Shown: positions 35,808 to 45,158, counted from the stretch's first letter. The stretch: DNA of 64,000 nt from Alteromonas salexigens (GCF_025628895.1 NZ_JAOTJC010000006.1:483960-547959); one strand, 5' to 3'. Translations and numbers: made by a program. The notes: a model not told the origin generated them from the letters alone.

Positions 35808-36569
35808 TTAAACCGGGTTAGGAATGTCGATAAACTCGACGCTGATGGCGTATTGTTCGGCCAGATACTCACCTAACGCCTTTACCCCATAGCGCTCAGT
35901 GGCATGGTGTCCGGCAGCAAAAAACACCACCCCACACTCCCGGGCGGTATGCACGGTCTGCTCTGACACCTCACCGGTAATAAACGCATCCACGCCCGCT
36001 GCCACGGCTTGCTCAATAAAACCCTGCCCACCACCAGTGCACCAGGCAACCCGGCTAATCTCTTTGTCATCGGGTCCGGCGATTAACGGCTTTCTTGCCA
36101 GCACCCGGGTCAGCTTATCCGCAAAAGCCTGTGGTTTAGCGGGGTCATCCAGCTCCCCGTGCATGACAATCCCCTCAGGTTTCACCCCGGACAAAGGGCG
36201 AATGTTGTTAACTGATAACAATTGACCTAACTGGGCGTTATTCCCCAGTTGCGGATGAATATCCAGGGGTAAGTGATAAGCCAGCAGGTTGATATCATGC
36301 TCCAGCAGTGCTTTTATGCGACGGCGCTTCATGCCGGTGATAGTCGCATCCTCGCCTTTCCAGAAGTAGCCGTGATGCACGAGGATCGCATCGGCCTGGC
36401 GATCTATTGCTTTTTCAATCAGCGCCTGCGATGCAGTCACGCCGGTGACGACCTTGGATATGATCGCCTTGCCGGCTACCTGTAAGCCATTGGGACAATA
36501 ATCGGAAATTGCCGCTGAATTCAGTAGCTCATCAATAGCGGCGCTCATTTCTACTGTCGCAATCGTCAC
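35808..36569 (-). CDS. Nif3-like dinuclear metal-centre hexameric protein (YbgI family)
   Basis: The 253-residue protein matches the YbgI/Nif3 family: LLNSAAISDYCPNGLQVAGK near the start, VTGVTASQALIEKAIDRQAD, AILVHHGYFWKGE with the metal-binding HHG, and AGHHATERYGVKALGEYL at the end. The family forms a ring with a di-metal site. A GTP cyclohydrolase I-like activity has been proposed for some members, but no general function is fixed. The GTG at 36569 follows AAGGGGG; an ATG at 36548 would truncate the N-terminus compared with E. coli YbgI. It is co-directional with cmoM. Confidence 0.92.
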   Translation of the reverse strand: MTIATVEMSAAIDELLNSAAISDYCPNGLQVAGKAIISKVVTGVTASQALIEKAIDRQADAILVHHGYFWKGEDATITGMKRRRIKALLEHDINLLAYHLPLDIHPQLGNNAQLGQLLSVNNIRPLSGVKPEGIVMHGELDDPAKPQAFADKLTRVLARKPLIAGPDDKEISRVAWCTGGGQGFIEQAVAAGVDAFITGEVSEQTVHTARECGVVFFAAGHHATERYGVKALGEYLAEQYAISVEFIDIPNPV

Positions 36570-36663
36570 AGAACCCCCTTCGAAAGTGGACTTTTTGTAC
36601 TAAAAACGTTATAAAAGTGCGGATATTGTAACATCAACACAACTCAACGAGTCCAATAAAAAC

Positions 36664-36969
36664 ATGAGTAAATTAGATAAAGACCAAGTAATTGCACAAT
36701 TCACCGCCGCTTATGAGCGAGCACATAATAAGCAACCGGATATTGAAGCAAAAGGCGGTTGGTATAGTGTAGACGGCGGCAAGAATATGCGGTTAGCGCA
36801 ACTTAAAGACATGGCGGATGAACTGGAGCAAGGCACTGCGCCTGCATCAGGCAGCAGTAAACCTGCCAACAAGAAAGCGAAACCCGCCCGCAAAGAAGGT
36901 TTCTCGGTAAAAGCATTCTGGAACGATAAAATTGTTAATGACAACGACGGTTCCATTTTGCCGCGTTAA
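36664..36969 (+). CDS. Small conserved-looking protein of unknown function
   Basis: The 101-residue protein is not recognised. Residues 1-55 look folded (KDQVIAQFTAAYERAHNKQP, GGWYSVDGGKNMRLAQLKDM). A low-complexity linker rich in Ala, Ser, Lys and Pro follows at 58-78. A short C-terminal motif ends it (GFSVKAFWNDKIVNDNDG). It has neither a signal peptide nor membrane segments. The linker basicity hints at nucleic-acid contact, but that is a guess. The gene is divergent to the Nif3-like gene and ends at a probable terminator shared with psrA. Confidence 0.72.
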   Translation: MSKLDKDQVIAQFTAAYERAHNKQPDIEAKGGWYSVDGGKNMRLAQLKDMADELEQGTAPASGSSKPANKKAKPARKEGFSVKAFWNDKIVNDNDGSILPR

Positions 36970-36985
36970 GCGACTGCCTACCAAC

Positions 36986-37042
36986 AAAGCGTGTCCGGTT
37001 ACCTGGGTTTAAGCGAAACCATGAAGACCACACGCTTTTTTA
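36986..37042 (+). terminator. Probable terminator after the 36664 gene
   Basis: AAAGCGTGT (36986-36994) can pair with ACACGCTTT (37030-37038), and a TTTTTT run follows. The loop of about 35 bases is long but holds a small GGTT...AACC stem. The end overlaps the stop region of the convergent psrA-like gene. Confidence 0.5.
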
Positions 37043-37672
37043 ATTCTTTTTCTCCGCGGCAATACCACTGGCCACAAACGGCACCAACTGTTTAATCACA
37101 TCGGCAATATCAACCTGGCGATTATAGTCTGCTTCCGCAATTTCCCGCAGCGCCTGACTGGAAGCCATAGAAAACACAAAGCTGCCTATAGCAAAATGCA
37201 GACGCCAGAAAAGTTCCTCTTCTCCCACCTCCGGTAAACAGCTATGGATCTGTGCCACTAACTTGCGCAATGTTACACCGTAATCTTGCATTATAAAGCG
37301 TCTGAGGTGCCCCTGAGACTCGTTATACCCGCGTCCTAACAGCTGCACAAAGAGTTCAGTCCCGTTGGCTTGTACTGACCGAAGCGTAAGCATAGGAGTA
37401 ATCAGTGAGGTCAACACCTGACCTATTCCTTCGCTACCTTGAGCAGGTTCAAGGGCATCCAGTGTCGCATCAACCTGCGGCATCAGTACGTCAAAGTATT
37501 GCTTGAGTACCGCCTGAATGAGGTTCTTTTTGCTACCAAAGTGGTAGTTTACCGAGGCTAGATTGACCCCTGCCCGGGCAGTGATCATGCGCAGTGAAGT
37601 TTGCGCATAGCCCTGCCCGGCAAAAAGCACCTCTGCAGCGTGCAAAATTGCATCTTTCGTTTTTTGACTCAT
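37040..37672 (-). CDS. psrA: TetR-family regulator resembling PsrA
   Basis: The 210-residue protein has an N-terminal HTH (SLRMITARAGVNLASVNYHF) that is nearly identical to that of Pseudomonas PsrA. The C-terminal domain shares GYNESQGHLRRFIMQDYG and LFWRLHFAIGSFVFSMAS with it. PsrA is a repressor of fatty acid beta-oxidation genes that responds to long-chain fatty acids; in Shewanella it controls fatty acid degradation. The gene follows sohB by 18 bases on the same strand, so it may be co-transcribed. The gene symbol is by resemblance; target operators were not sought across the genome. Confidence 0.78.
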   Translation of the reverse strand: MSQKTKDAILHAAEVLFAGQGYAQTSLRMITARAGVNLASVNYHFGSKKNLIQAVLKQYFDVLMPQVDATLDALEPAQGSEGIGQVLTSLITPMLTLRSVQANGTELFVQLLGRGYNESQGHLRRFIMQDYGVTLRKLVAQIHSCLPEVGEEELFWRLHFAIGSFVFSMASSQALREIAEADYNRQVDIADVIKQLVPFVASGIAAEKKN

Positions 37673-37690
37673 TACGGCAATGCCAGCAAA

Positions 37691-38716
37691 TTAAAACCAG
37701 TGACGGGTCTGATTCCATAACCGCATCACTGTTCGCTCAGCCACACTGGCAAATGACAGTCCCAGTTTTTCGGCCACATTTTTTTTCTGGCTGTACTTCA
37801 CCGCGAAAATTTCCCGCTCCGGGTATTGCGACAAAATGTAATCGTCTGATGTCATGATTTCATCAACCAGACCCAGCTCTTTTGCTTTAATTGCCGCCCA
37901 GTATTCACCGGTGGCAACTTTATCAATATCCATGTCTTGGCGCTGCGTGTGAACAAAATCTTTAAACAGAGTATGAATTTCTTCAATTTCCTGTTTGAAT
38001 TTTTCACGCCCTTCATCGCTGTTCTCTCCAAACACGGTAAGGGTACGCTTGTACTCGCCAGCAGTGTGTTGCTCAAACTCGATATCGTTTTTCTTAAGAA
38101 CCTTATTAAAATTGGGTAGCTGCGCCAACACACCGATAGAGCCTATGTAGGCAAAACGGGATGCCAGCAATTTATCCGCCACGCACGCCATCATGTAGCC
38201 TCCGCTGGCCGCCACTTTATCCACCGCTACCGTGAGCTTCAGCCCTTTATCCCGTATGCGTTGTAGTTGCGATGCTGCCAGACCATAGCCGTGTACAACG
38301 CCACCACCGCTTTCCAGCCGAACCAGCACTTCATCCTGCTTTTCTGCCACACACAAGATGGCGGTAATTTCTTCGCGTAAACATTCTACTTCGTGCGCAT
38401 CCATCGAGCCTTTGAAGTCAATGACAAACATCCGCGGAGATTCGTCACGCTGCCCGGCTTTTGCTTTTAGCCGCGCCTTCTCTTCTTTTTTATGCTGCTT
38501 AGCCAGTTTTTTTAGTGTGGCTTTATCCAGCAATACCTGGCGGGCGTATTGCGTTATATCTTTAAGCTGCTCAGATAAGGATTGTATTTCAAGATGTCCT
38601 TTACCCTGCTTTTGTTTATTTGCCGCGCCTACAATAGCCGCGACAACTATGACAATCGCCACGACCAGCGTCACGGCCTTGGCTAGAAACAAACCGTATT
38701 CGTACAAAAACTCCAA
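37691..38716 (-). CDS. sohB: Inner-membrane serine protease SohB (S49 family)
   Basis: The 341-residue protein has an N-terminal membrane anchor (FLYEYGLFLAKAVTLVVAIVI) and an S49 peptidase domain. The nucleophile region is DKVAASGGYMMACVADKLL, and FAYIGSIGVLAQLPNFNKVL is another family block. A charged linker at about 60-90 (KKEEKARLKAKAG) separates the anchor from the domain. SohB is a signal-peptide-peptidase-like periplasmic protease. The start is a TTG with AGGAG 6 bases upstream. The length agrees with E. coli SohB (349). Confidence 0.94.
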   Translation of the reverse strand: MEFLYEYGLFLAKAVTLVVAIVIVVAAIVGAANKQKQGKGHLEIQSLSEQLKDITQYARQVLLDKATLKKLAKQHKKEEKARLKAKAGQRDESPRMFVIDFKGSMDAHEVECLREEITAILCVAEKQDEVLVRLESGGGVVHGYGLAASQLQRIRDKGLKLTVAVDKVAASGGYMMACVADKLLASRFAYIGSIGVLAQLPNFNKVLKKNDIEFEQHTAGEYKRTLTVFGENSDEGREKFKQEIEEIHTLFKDFVHTQRQDMDIDKVATGEYWAAIKAKELGLVDEIMTSDDYILSQYPEREIFAVKYSQKKNVAEKLGLSFASVAERTVMRLWNQTRHWF

Positions 38717-38729
38717 CTTAGTCTCCTAA

Positions 38730-38762
38730 AACAAAATAAAAGGACCTGTGTGAAAGGTCCTT
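38730..38762 (-). terminator. Intrinsic terminator of the penicillin-acylase gene
   Basis: AAGGACCT (38740-38747) and AGGTCCTT (38755-38762) form a perfect 8-bp stem. On the minus strand it is followed by a T-rich run of about 12 bases (complement of 38728-38739). It lies 45 bases past the acylase stop. Confidence 0.87.
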
Positions 38763-38806
38763 CATTGTTAATGACAATAATTGCCTGTGAGTTTATCAGG
38801 CTTCGG

Positions 38807-41329
38807 TTACTCTGACGATAGCGTCATACTGGTAACCGCATTCGCCGTTATCTCTTCTTCGGTGAAGTACATCTCCCGTAATTGCGGTTGCTCAGAGTAG
38901 AGGCGGGTCTGATCCAGATTGTTTTCGTCGCCGAACACCCGGGATTGTGAATACGTCAGAATGCCCCTGCCCTCCGGGCCCGTGTCGGTGAAGTTTATAA
39001 CCATCATCCAGCTACTGCCGTAATTAATGTGATAACCAGAAGCTTCAGCACTCATGATAGTACCGGGTAAAGGCGTGTACGTATGACGAGGCAGCATAGT
39101 GCCATTATTGCCCGGCACGATATTGAATACGTTAAAACCACCTTCGATATTGTGCGCACCGCCCCACGGTAGTTTCTCGCCGCTGGGCGAGCCATCGGGC
39201 AGACTCCGCTCAACAAACTGAACGTCACCTAATTTTGCATCGGGTGCCACGCCTGCCGCATTTATCAACTGTACTGCACGGGCGAACTGCTGCAGAGAGG
39301 TCTCATTCTGCTTGAGTCCCGACGGGGTGGTTGCAGGCGAATCTACATCAAACGGCACTTCCCACTGCGGATTGTTGTTAAACTGAAACGCAAACTCCCG
39401 GAACACATGTGCGCCGGTACTGTTTACATTCATAGTGCCATCCCAGTCTGCCAGTGCATCACAGGCTTCACTGATATCCACACTCTCCTCTTCCACCATT
39501 ACCGGTGTGTCGCTCTCACGTTCGCACAACTGTATTAGCGAAGGTAAGATATCTTCAGCCAGGTAACTGCGGTTACTCATTAACAGGCTTTCCACTTCTT
39601 CTGCAGTGAAGGTGCCATCACTGCCAGTTTCATTTTCAATGAATTTCTGACCCAGACGTGAACGCAATGACTGCTGATTATCAGTACGGCCATAGAGTGG
39701 CGAGACCCCGGTAATGGGTGAGTTAAGGTTAGTTAGCCAATAACTGTCATTAGAGTTTTGGACCGAATCATTACCTTCGTATTTCGGTGCGTTTTCATAC
39801 GGCACCGGCCCGTCGAAGTCGAACGCCGACAGATGACCGGGTAAGACCGTAAAGCCGGCGGCCTGTTTTGCACCAATCAGTAATGGGTTGGTAGTCAATT
39901 CGTTGATTGCGGTGCTGGTCAGGTTTGGCACGGTGGAATCATCGATATAGAACACTTGCCCATCGGCTGACGCCGCCATAGTGTTATTGAATATCACCCC
40001 ATCATAATCTTTGAACGCCTGTTTAAAGGCGTCCATATCGTCGGCCATATTCATCGCCAGCCAGTGATCAACAATATCCAGATTTGGCAGGTTAGCGTCT
40101 TTAATGGCAAACGCTTCCTCGGCAGACCAGTCAAAGTTGCCGGGTACTTCAATCATAGGTCCGTAATTCGTATAGTAGGCAGTCTTGTTGAGGGTAACCG
40201 TTTGACCAGCGCCTACCGCCACTTCAATTTGCAGTGGCTTGGCGTAGATAGTGCGTTTGTTGCCATCCACGGTATGAGTAAGGCCTGCGGCATCATCTTC
40301 ATGTAGCTGCAACTGATACACAACAAAGTGCTCAGCTGTTGAAAAGGTATGCGTCCAGGCCACATTTTCATTGAAGCCGATGTTTACCGCTCCGGGTAAC
40401 CCCATCAAAGAACTGCCGGTAACATTCAGGTGCTCAGGAATAATGGCGTGAAACTGCCAGAACCGCAAATTCCCGGTATGAGGAAAGTGCGGATTGCCCA
40501 GCACTATGCCCTTTCCGTTCGTGGTTTTTTCACTGCCCAGTCCCCAGCCGTTTGAGCCCATCTCCTGTGGATTATGTGCGGGTAACTGGATATCCGGCTG
40601 GATATTAATTGTGATTTCAGAGCTGGCTGAGGATGCAGGCTGTGGCAGATAAGACTCTCCCGGTGGTGCTGCCAGGAACATAGGGCCGAGGAAATTGCCA
40701 GCGCCGGGTAACAATGCCACTCCCAACGAGTAAGTCAGCAAATCAACACTGCTGATTTCGGTTACCCAGGGCTGCCCAGCACATTGCGGATCCTGTTCTT
40801 CTATTGGCGTGTCTGCCAGGTATTTATTATACCCGGCAGTATAGCCCTGGAACATGGCCCGGCTGTTGGCAGACATTCGCGGCAAATTCTCTTCTGCCAG
40901 TTCACGGATCCCCAGCGTAAGATACCCGAAATCATTGATCAGGTGCTCTGAATCCCCGCTGCCCGGTTGCATGTCAGGCCCGAAGAACTTCGCCCGCTGT
41001 GAGTTATATTTAACAATTTGATCTGCCAACACGCACAGGTTGTCCTGCGCAAACGCATAACCTACACCATAGGCCATGCCTTCCAGGCTGTCGGCTTTTA
41101 CGTGGGGCACACCGTAAGTAGTCCAGGTGATGTCAGCCTCTAAGGTACCTTCTGCAGCAAACGCGGGAACGGGCACAGGTTCAGCCGCAGGAGGTGGTGG
41201 CGCTGGCTGTTCCGGTGGCGTGACGTTGCTGAAATCGTTGTCGTTGTCACCACAGGCCGCCAGGGCAAGGGTAACACTCAACGCCAGTGTGCTTCTGGCG
41301 ATGAAAGAAAGTCGGTTGTTGGTATTCAC
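38807..41329 (-). CDS. Exported lipoprotein of the penicillin acylase / AHL acylase family
   Basis: The 840-residue protein has a lipoprotein signal peptide with lipobox LAAC (near Cys26), then a Pro/Ala-rich linker. It is an Ntn hydrolase that self-cleaves before Ser259 in MGSNGWGLG, giving alpha and beta chains. Further family segments are WTTYGVPHVKADSLEGMAYG near the N-terminus, LGNPHFPHTGNLRFW after the nucleophile, and SNDSYWLTN in the beta chain. Substrates in the family include penicillin G, acyl-homoserine lactones and aculeacin. Which applies here cannot be told. The start is a GTG with AAGGA upstream. It has its own terminator and is not in an operon. Confidence 0.92.
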   Translation of the reverse strand: MNTNNRLSFIARSTLALSVTLALAACGDNDNDFSNVTPPEQPAPPPPAAEPVPVPAFAAEGTLEADITWTTYGVPHVKADSLEGMAYGVGYAFAQDNLCVLADQIVKYNSQRAKFFGPDMQPGSGDSEHLINDFGYLTLGIRELAEENLPRMSANSRAMFQGYTAGYNKYLADTPIEEQDPQCAGQPWVTEISSVDLLTYSLGVALLPGAGNFLGPMFLAAPPGESYLPQPASSASSEITINIQPDIQLPAHNPQEMGSNGWGLGSEKTTNGKGIVLGNPHFPHTGNLRFWQFHAIIPEHLNVTGSSLMGLPGAVNIGFNENVAWTHTFSTAEHFVVYQLQLHEDDAAGLTHTVDGNKRTIYAKPLQIEVAVGAGQTVTLNKTAYYTNYGPMIEVPGNFDWSAEEAFAIKDANLPNLDIVDHWLAMNMADDMDAFKQAFKDYDGVIFNNTMAASADGQVFYIDDSTVPNLTSTAINELTTNPLLIGAKQAAGFTVLPGHLSAFDFDGPVPYENAPKYEGNDSVQNSNDSYWLTNLNSPITGVSPLYGRTDNQQSLRSRLGQKFIENETGSDGTFTAEEVESLLMSNRSYLAEDILPSLIQLCERESDTPVMVEEESVDISEACDALADWDGTMNVNSTGAHVFREFAFQFNNNPQWEVPFDVDSPATTPSGLKQNETSLQQFARAVQLINAAGVAPDAKLGDVQFVERSLPDGSPSGEKLPWGGAHNIEGGFNVFNIVPGNNGTMLPRHTYTPLPGTIMSAEASGYHINYGSSWMMVINFTDTGPEGRGILTYSQSRVFGDENNLDQTRLYSEQPQLREMYFTEEEITANAVTSMTLSSE

Positions 41330-41414
41330 AATTCGTCCTTTATTGATTTAGTTCCACTTCTTGAGGCTGAGCCTAACAGACCAGCGTGATATACATTTAT
41401 CACAGGTCAGACCT

Positions 41415-41438
41415 ATTAACAATTGATTAACGATTAAC
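41415..41438. promoter_or_regulatory. Three ATTAAC repeats upstream of the acylase gene
   Basis: ATTAAC occurs at 41415-41420, 41426-41431 and 41433-41438, followed by a related CTAAC. The repeats lie 77-114 bases before the acylase start codon, near where a regulator would bind. They may be only part of an AT-rich promoter. Confidence 0.25.
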
Positions 41439-41458
41439 GTTTCTAACAATTCCGGGCA

Positions 41459-41485
41459 TAAAAAAACCGGGCCAAAGCCCGGTTT
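41459..41485 (-). terminator. Intrinsic terminator of the VolA/Pla-1 lipase gene
   Basis: AAACCGGGC (41464-41472) and GCCCGGTTT (41477-41485) form a perfect 9-bp stem with a 4-base loop. On the minus strand it ends in a run of seven T (complement of 41460-41466). It lies 22 bases past the lipase stop. Confidence 0.9.
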
Positions 41486-41507
41486 GAATCAGTCATGAAC
41501 CACGGGG

Positions 41508-44108
41508 TTAATTTGCTACCACCGCCTCGTTGGTAATGGGCAGCATACGGGCTTCGCTGGCTATATAACCTGCCACTTCCCGCTGCATTTCTTCTGTTAC
41601 TGCTGCGTTCGGCTCAGGATTAAGACTCGAACCATGTGCACCTTGCAGGAATTGCACCCAGCCACTGACCGGATCAGTTGACGTAACAGTGGAAGAAACC
41701 TGCTCAAGACCAATTGTCTGTGCCAGTCCGGCCTGACCTGCCAGAGGCAGCGCTGTAGTTACCGGAATAACCTGATCAGGCAGATTTTCGCCGCCGTCCC
41801 CCACTACACTCATCATGTGTACCGGTGTAGTGGCTCCTAACGTTACCGCATAGTTGTTAGGGTCCCCGGCATCCATTACGGTTTGGGCTGCGAACGCAAA
41901 TTCAGCGAAAATAGCATTAACTTCAGCCATTTGCTGACTATCAAGAGCATCAAAGAACGCACTGACAGCCTGCACCAATTGCTCCTCGCTGACATCGGTC
42001 GTTCCGTACAGCTGCGTGAGCAGTGCCTGGAACTCAGGTGATGCTTCGCTCAGCAACAACCCTTTAATCAGTGGACCAAATGAGGGAGACTCAATCAAAA
42101 ACTGCGCAACGCCGCCACCCGGTGATTCAAGCGAGGCTTCGTTGACCGCATACATACTGTCCAACTCCCCTAGTTGCTCACCCATGGTAGAGTTAGCTAC
42201 AGCAGCAAAGTTACCACCGGTCATTGCGCCCAGCGACACGCCCATAATAGAAACCCGCGACAGGTCGAAGTCGATGGCCTGAGTTGCGGTAGTGTCTACT
42301 ACTGCATTCAACCCTAAGCGCAACCCAAGTAAATCAGATACGCTTTGACGCAAATTGTCACGCGCAGTAGGCAAACTCGCCAGATTCATATAGTGGGTTG
42401 CACTTACCGTGGTAGCATTAATTTCATCGTTACCATCGCCATCGAGATCGAAGCCACGGCTACCGTGCAGCGGGTGGTCGATTGCCACCGAGGCAATGCC
42501 TGCCAGTGCCAGCGTGCCACTAATTGCCAGCATGTCTTCTTTTTGTCTGGTGATACCATGGGCCAGAATAACCACGGGCCAGCCGGCTTCCGGCTTTTCT
42601 ATGGTAAAGCCTAAGCCTGCGGCTACCGCGACATCAGGAATGGTGATCTGGACGTCCAGCGTTTCTTCACCCATGTTGCCGCCTTGTGGCTGCGGGAACG
42701 GGTTAAAGCGGGTGATATTCCGTGCGCTGTCCAGCATTTCGCCATTCACACGTAAATCAGCCAGCCCAAAGTTGCTGCACATTTCATTGTTAGGACCCGG
42801 CGTAGCCGCAGCCAACACTTCATCAGGCGCGCCAGCCAGCACGATACCGCTGTCACACGCTGCCTGCCAGAACTGGTTCACTGGCGCTAGCGGGTTTTCG
42901 GCACCCGGTACACCCAGGAAGTAAGGTAATGATACTGTTCCTTCATAGCGCTGAGCAGCACAGAAAGGCCCCACCTGAGTAAGAATTCCAGTACTGACTG
43001 CAACGGCAAAATCATTTACCGCGCCCCATGAGGCCGACAGGTTGCCAGATGCGGTGGCAAGTAAGCCTCCACAGGTTTGCAATGGACTAAAGTCAGTACT
43101 CTCAATCAAGGGCACTAACCCTGCCGCTTCTGGTGGTAAGCCGGCTATACCCTGAGCCACAGCCCCTGCCAGCGTTTCCTCATCTACCAGATTAAGCGCT
43201 TCCATGGCATTTGGTGCCCCTTCAGCGTCACCGGCCACAATCACGGGTAACGCTTCACCCGCGTTTGGATCACCGGCATTGGCCCGGGCAGCAAACTCGC
43301 TGATCATTACCTGTTTAATGGTATTGAGTGAGACGTCGGTAGATTGTGTGGTGAAGGCCGACACATAGGTTATTTCTTCGCGGTCATAGCCTGCGCCCAA
43401 CAGCGGATCGATAAGGCTGTTAACTAATGTTTGTAATTCCAGTTGGGAGTCGCTGGACAAGGGTTTGGTATCGATATCCTGACGGACTAAATCCCAGGTC
43501 GTCGAGCCCTGAATTGCTTTGCCGCTGGTATCTTTTAACGCCGTCGTCATGACCAGCATGTGACCCTGAGCGGCTTTGAACGGCCGTAACGGCACTACGG
43601 TTACTGTGTCTTCGTCCTGCAGGGACAACACGTAATCCACGCCGAATTGGAGCTGATCGCCTAACAAACAGCCTGCAGACGGGATCTCAATTGCGGCGCA
43701 CTCTGGCACACTTTGATCCAGACCCAGGGTAGCTTCATACAGATGAATGCCGGCTGACAATGTGCTTGCATCAATCGCCACGCCTGCGGTGGTTTCGATA
43801 TTAATCACAAAGGGATGTTGGGTGGACCAGCCGTCCAGCACATTCAGTGCATTTTGCGGGTCACCAAAGTCAGTAGGGTCAGCCACGGGAATGTTTAACG
43901 TGTAATCAAAGAAGCCGTCATCGCCTGGCAGCATCAGTAGATCGTTTGGTATGTTCAGATCCCCATTGGCCGGGTCAAAGACAATACGAGAATGGGGCGT
44001 TTGCACGGGAGTTTCGGCCTGGATATCGTCAAAAGATTCACCCGAACCGCCACATCCTGTTAGACCCAGTGCCACAGCAACACTGGAACTGATAAAGAGT
44101 TTTCTCAT
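41508..44108 (-). CDS. VolA/Pla-1-family exported lipase lipoprotein
   Basis: The 866-residue protein has a lipoprotein signal peptide (LGLTGC, Cys19), then a Gly/Ser linker. The N-terminal lipase domain (HSRIVFDPANGDLNIPNDLL, FDYTLNIPVADPTDF) is typical of the Vibrio/Aeromonas Pla-1/VolA family. The alpha/beta-hydrolase part has the oxyanion His-Gly in VVILAHGITRQKEDML and the nucleophile Ser625 in IMGVSLGAMTGG. VolA of Vibrio cholerae is a surface-exposed lysophospholipase for host lipid use. Here a role in scavenging phospholipids from particles or prey is likely. GGGAGAAAGA precedes the ATG. Confidence 0.92.
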   Translation of the reverse strand: MRKLFISSSVAVALGLTGCGGSGESFDDIQAETPVQTPHSRIVFDPANGDLNIPNDLLMLPGDDGFFDYTLNIPVADPTDFGDPQNALNVLDGWSTQHPFVINIETTAGVAIDASTLSAGIHLYEATLGLDQSVPECAAIEIPSAGCLLGDQLQFGVDYVLSLQDEDTVTVVPLRPFKAAQGHMLVMTTALKDTSGKAIQGSTTWDLVRQDIDTKPLSSDSQLELQTLVNSLIDPLLGAGYDREEITYVSAFTTQSTDVSLNTIKQVMISEFAARANAGDPNAGEALPVIVAGDAEGAPNAMEALNLVDEETLAGAVAQGIAGLPPEAAGLVPLIESTDFSPLQTCGGLLATASGNLSASWGAVNDFAVAVSTGILTQVGPFCAAQRYEGTVSLPYFLGVPGAENPLAPVNQFWQAACDSGIVLAGAPDEVLAAATPGPNNEMCSNFGLADLRVNGEMLDSARNITRFNPFPQPQGGNMGEETLDVQITIPDVAVAAGLGFTIEKPEAGWPVVILAHGITRQKEDMLAISGTLALAGIASVAIDHPLHGSRGFDLDGDGNDEINATTVSATHYMNLASLPTARDNLRQSVSDLLGLRLGLNAVVDTTATQAIDFDLSRVSIMGVSLGAMTGGNFAAVANSTMGEQLGELDSMYAVNEASLESPGGGVAQFLIESPSFGPLIKGLLLSEASPEFQALLTQLYGTTDVSEEQLVQAVSAFFDALDSQQMAEVNAIFAEFAFAAQTVMDAGDPNNYAVTLGATTPVHMMSVVGDGGENLPDQVIPVTTALPLAGQAGLAQTIGLEQVSSTVTSTDPVSGWVQFLQGAHGSSLNPEPNAAVTEEMQREVAGYIASEARMLPITNEAVVAN

Positions 44109-44414
44109 TCTTTCTCCCTACAAAGACTTTGTTGTTATTCTGTGTTTAAAACCTGGCTGTCCGGTTTTGCCGTCCATGCCGCACCGCTTTGTTAACACAA
44201 TGTCAGAAAAGTTTTAAACATGTTAGACCAGTTGGATATAGCCCAATCTTATTGACTTTACTGAGACTTTGCAAAGGTTTGTTAACTATTTGTAAGCGTA
44301 TTTACGCAAATAATTTTTTTCAGTCATGTCGTTTACTTACGATCCCCAGTGCGTATCATCGTGTGCTATCCACTTTCAGGCCACACGTTTCCTATTATCA
44401 CAAGGAACCCGTTT
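44109..44414. promoter_or_regulatory. Divergent intergenic region, lipase and yciK
   Basis: No gene was found in these 306 bases. Near the lipase gene AAAACC (44148-44153) and GGTTTT (44163-44168) can form a leader hairpin. Nearer yciK, GCGTA-TT-TACGC (44296-44307) is a perfect dyad inside an AT-rich stretch ending in seven T, possibly an operator. A leftward frame with a longer yciK start was judged unlikely because AAGGA at 44402-44406 fits the ATG at 44415. Confidence 0.35.
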
Positions 44415-45158
44415 ATGAATAACTACCAGGCGCCGGCCGATTTACTCACCGGCAAAACAATCTTAATCACCGGGGCCGGCGCGGGCATCGGGGCTCAGGC
44501 CGCCAAAACTTTTGCCGCCCACGGCGCTACCTGTATTTTATTGGGCAGAACCGTGTCGAAACTTGAAGCAGTTTACGATGACATTGTGCAGGCAGGCCAT
44601 GCTGAGCCCGCAATTATTCCCCTCGATTTAAAGGGCGCGACCCCTGGCCACTATAAAAGCATGACGGATACTATCCGTGATCAGTTCGGTACTCTTGACG
44701 GGGTGCTGCACAATGCGTCGCTGCTTGGGCACCTGGGCGTATTTAAAGACATCAGTGCTGAAGAATGGCAGGACGTCATGCAGGTCAACGTTAACGGCGC
44801 CACCTATATGACTCAGGCGCTGCTGCCCTTGCTGGAAGAGGCTCCAGCGGCCTCGGTGATATTTACTACGTCCAGTGTGGGGCGTAAAGGTCGTGCATTC
44901 TGGGGGACATATGCGGTATCGAAGTTTGCCACAGAAGGCATGATGCAGGTACTTGCCGATGAATACAAAAATAAGTCGGTGCGTTTTAATTGCATAAACC
45001 CTGGGGCTACCCGCACCGATATGCGGGCGAAGGCGTTCCCGGCAGAAGACCCGGAGACCCTGAAAACACCGGAACAGATTATGCCACTGTATTTATATCT
45101 GATGGGTGATGAAAGTGTGCAGGTTAATGGGCAGTCATTAGATTGCCAGCCGAAATAG
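44415..45158 (+). CDS. yciK: YciK-family short-chain dehydrogenase
   Basis: The ATG at 44415 with AAGGA 8 bases upstream gives a 247-residue SDR. The N-terminus is YQAPADLLTGKTILITGAGAGIG with the NAD(P) motif. The NAG-type motif is LHNASLLG and the active site is SSVGRKGRAFWGTYAVSKFA (Ser, Tyr, Lys). E. coli YciK is 252 residues with the same YQ-x5-L-x-GK-x-ILVTGA start. YciK is an oxidoreductase of unknown substrate. The gene is monocistronic, convergent with glnS and closed by a shared terminator. Confidence 0.9.
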   Translation: MNNYQAPADLLTGKTILITGAGAGIGAQAAKTFAAHGATCILLGRTVSKLEAVYDDIVQAGHAEPAIIPLDLKGATPGHYKSMTDTIRDQFGTLDGVLHNASLLGHLGVFKDISAEEWQDVMQVNVNGATYMTQALLPLLEEAPAASVIFTTSSVGRKGRAFWGTYAVSKFATEGMMQVLADEYKNKSVRFNCINPGATRTDMRAKAFPAEDPETLKTPEQIMPLYLYLMGDESVQVNGQSLDCQPK

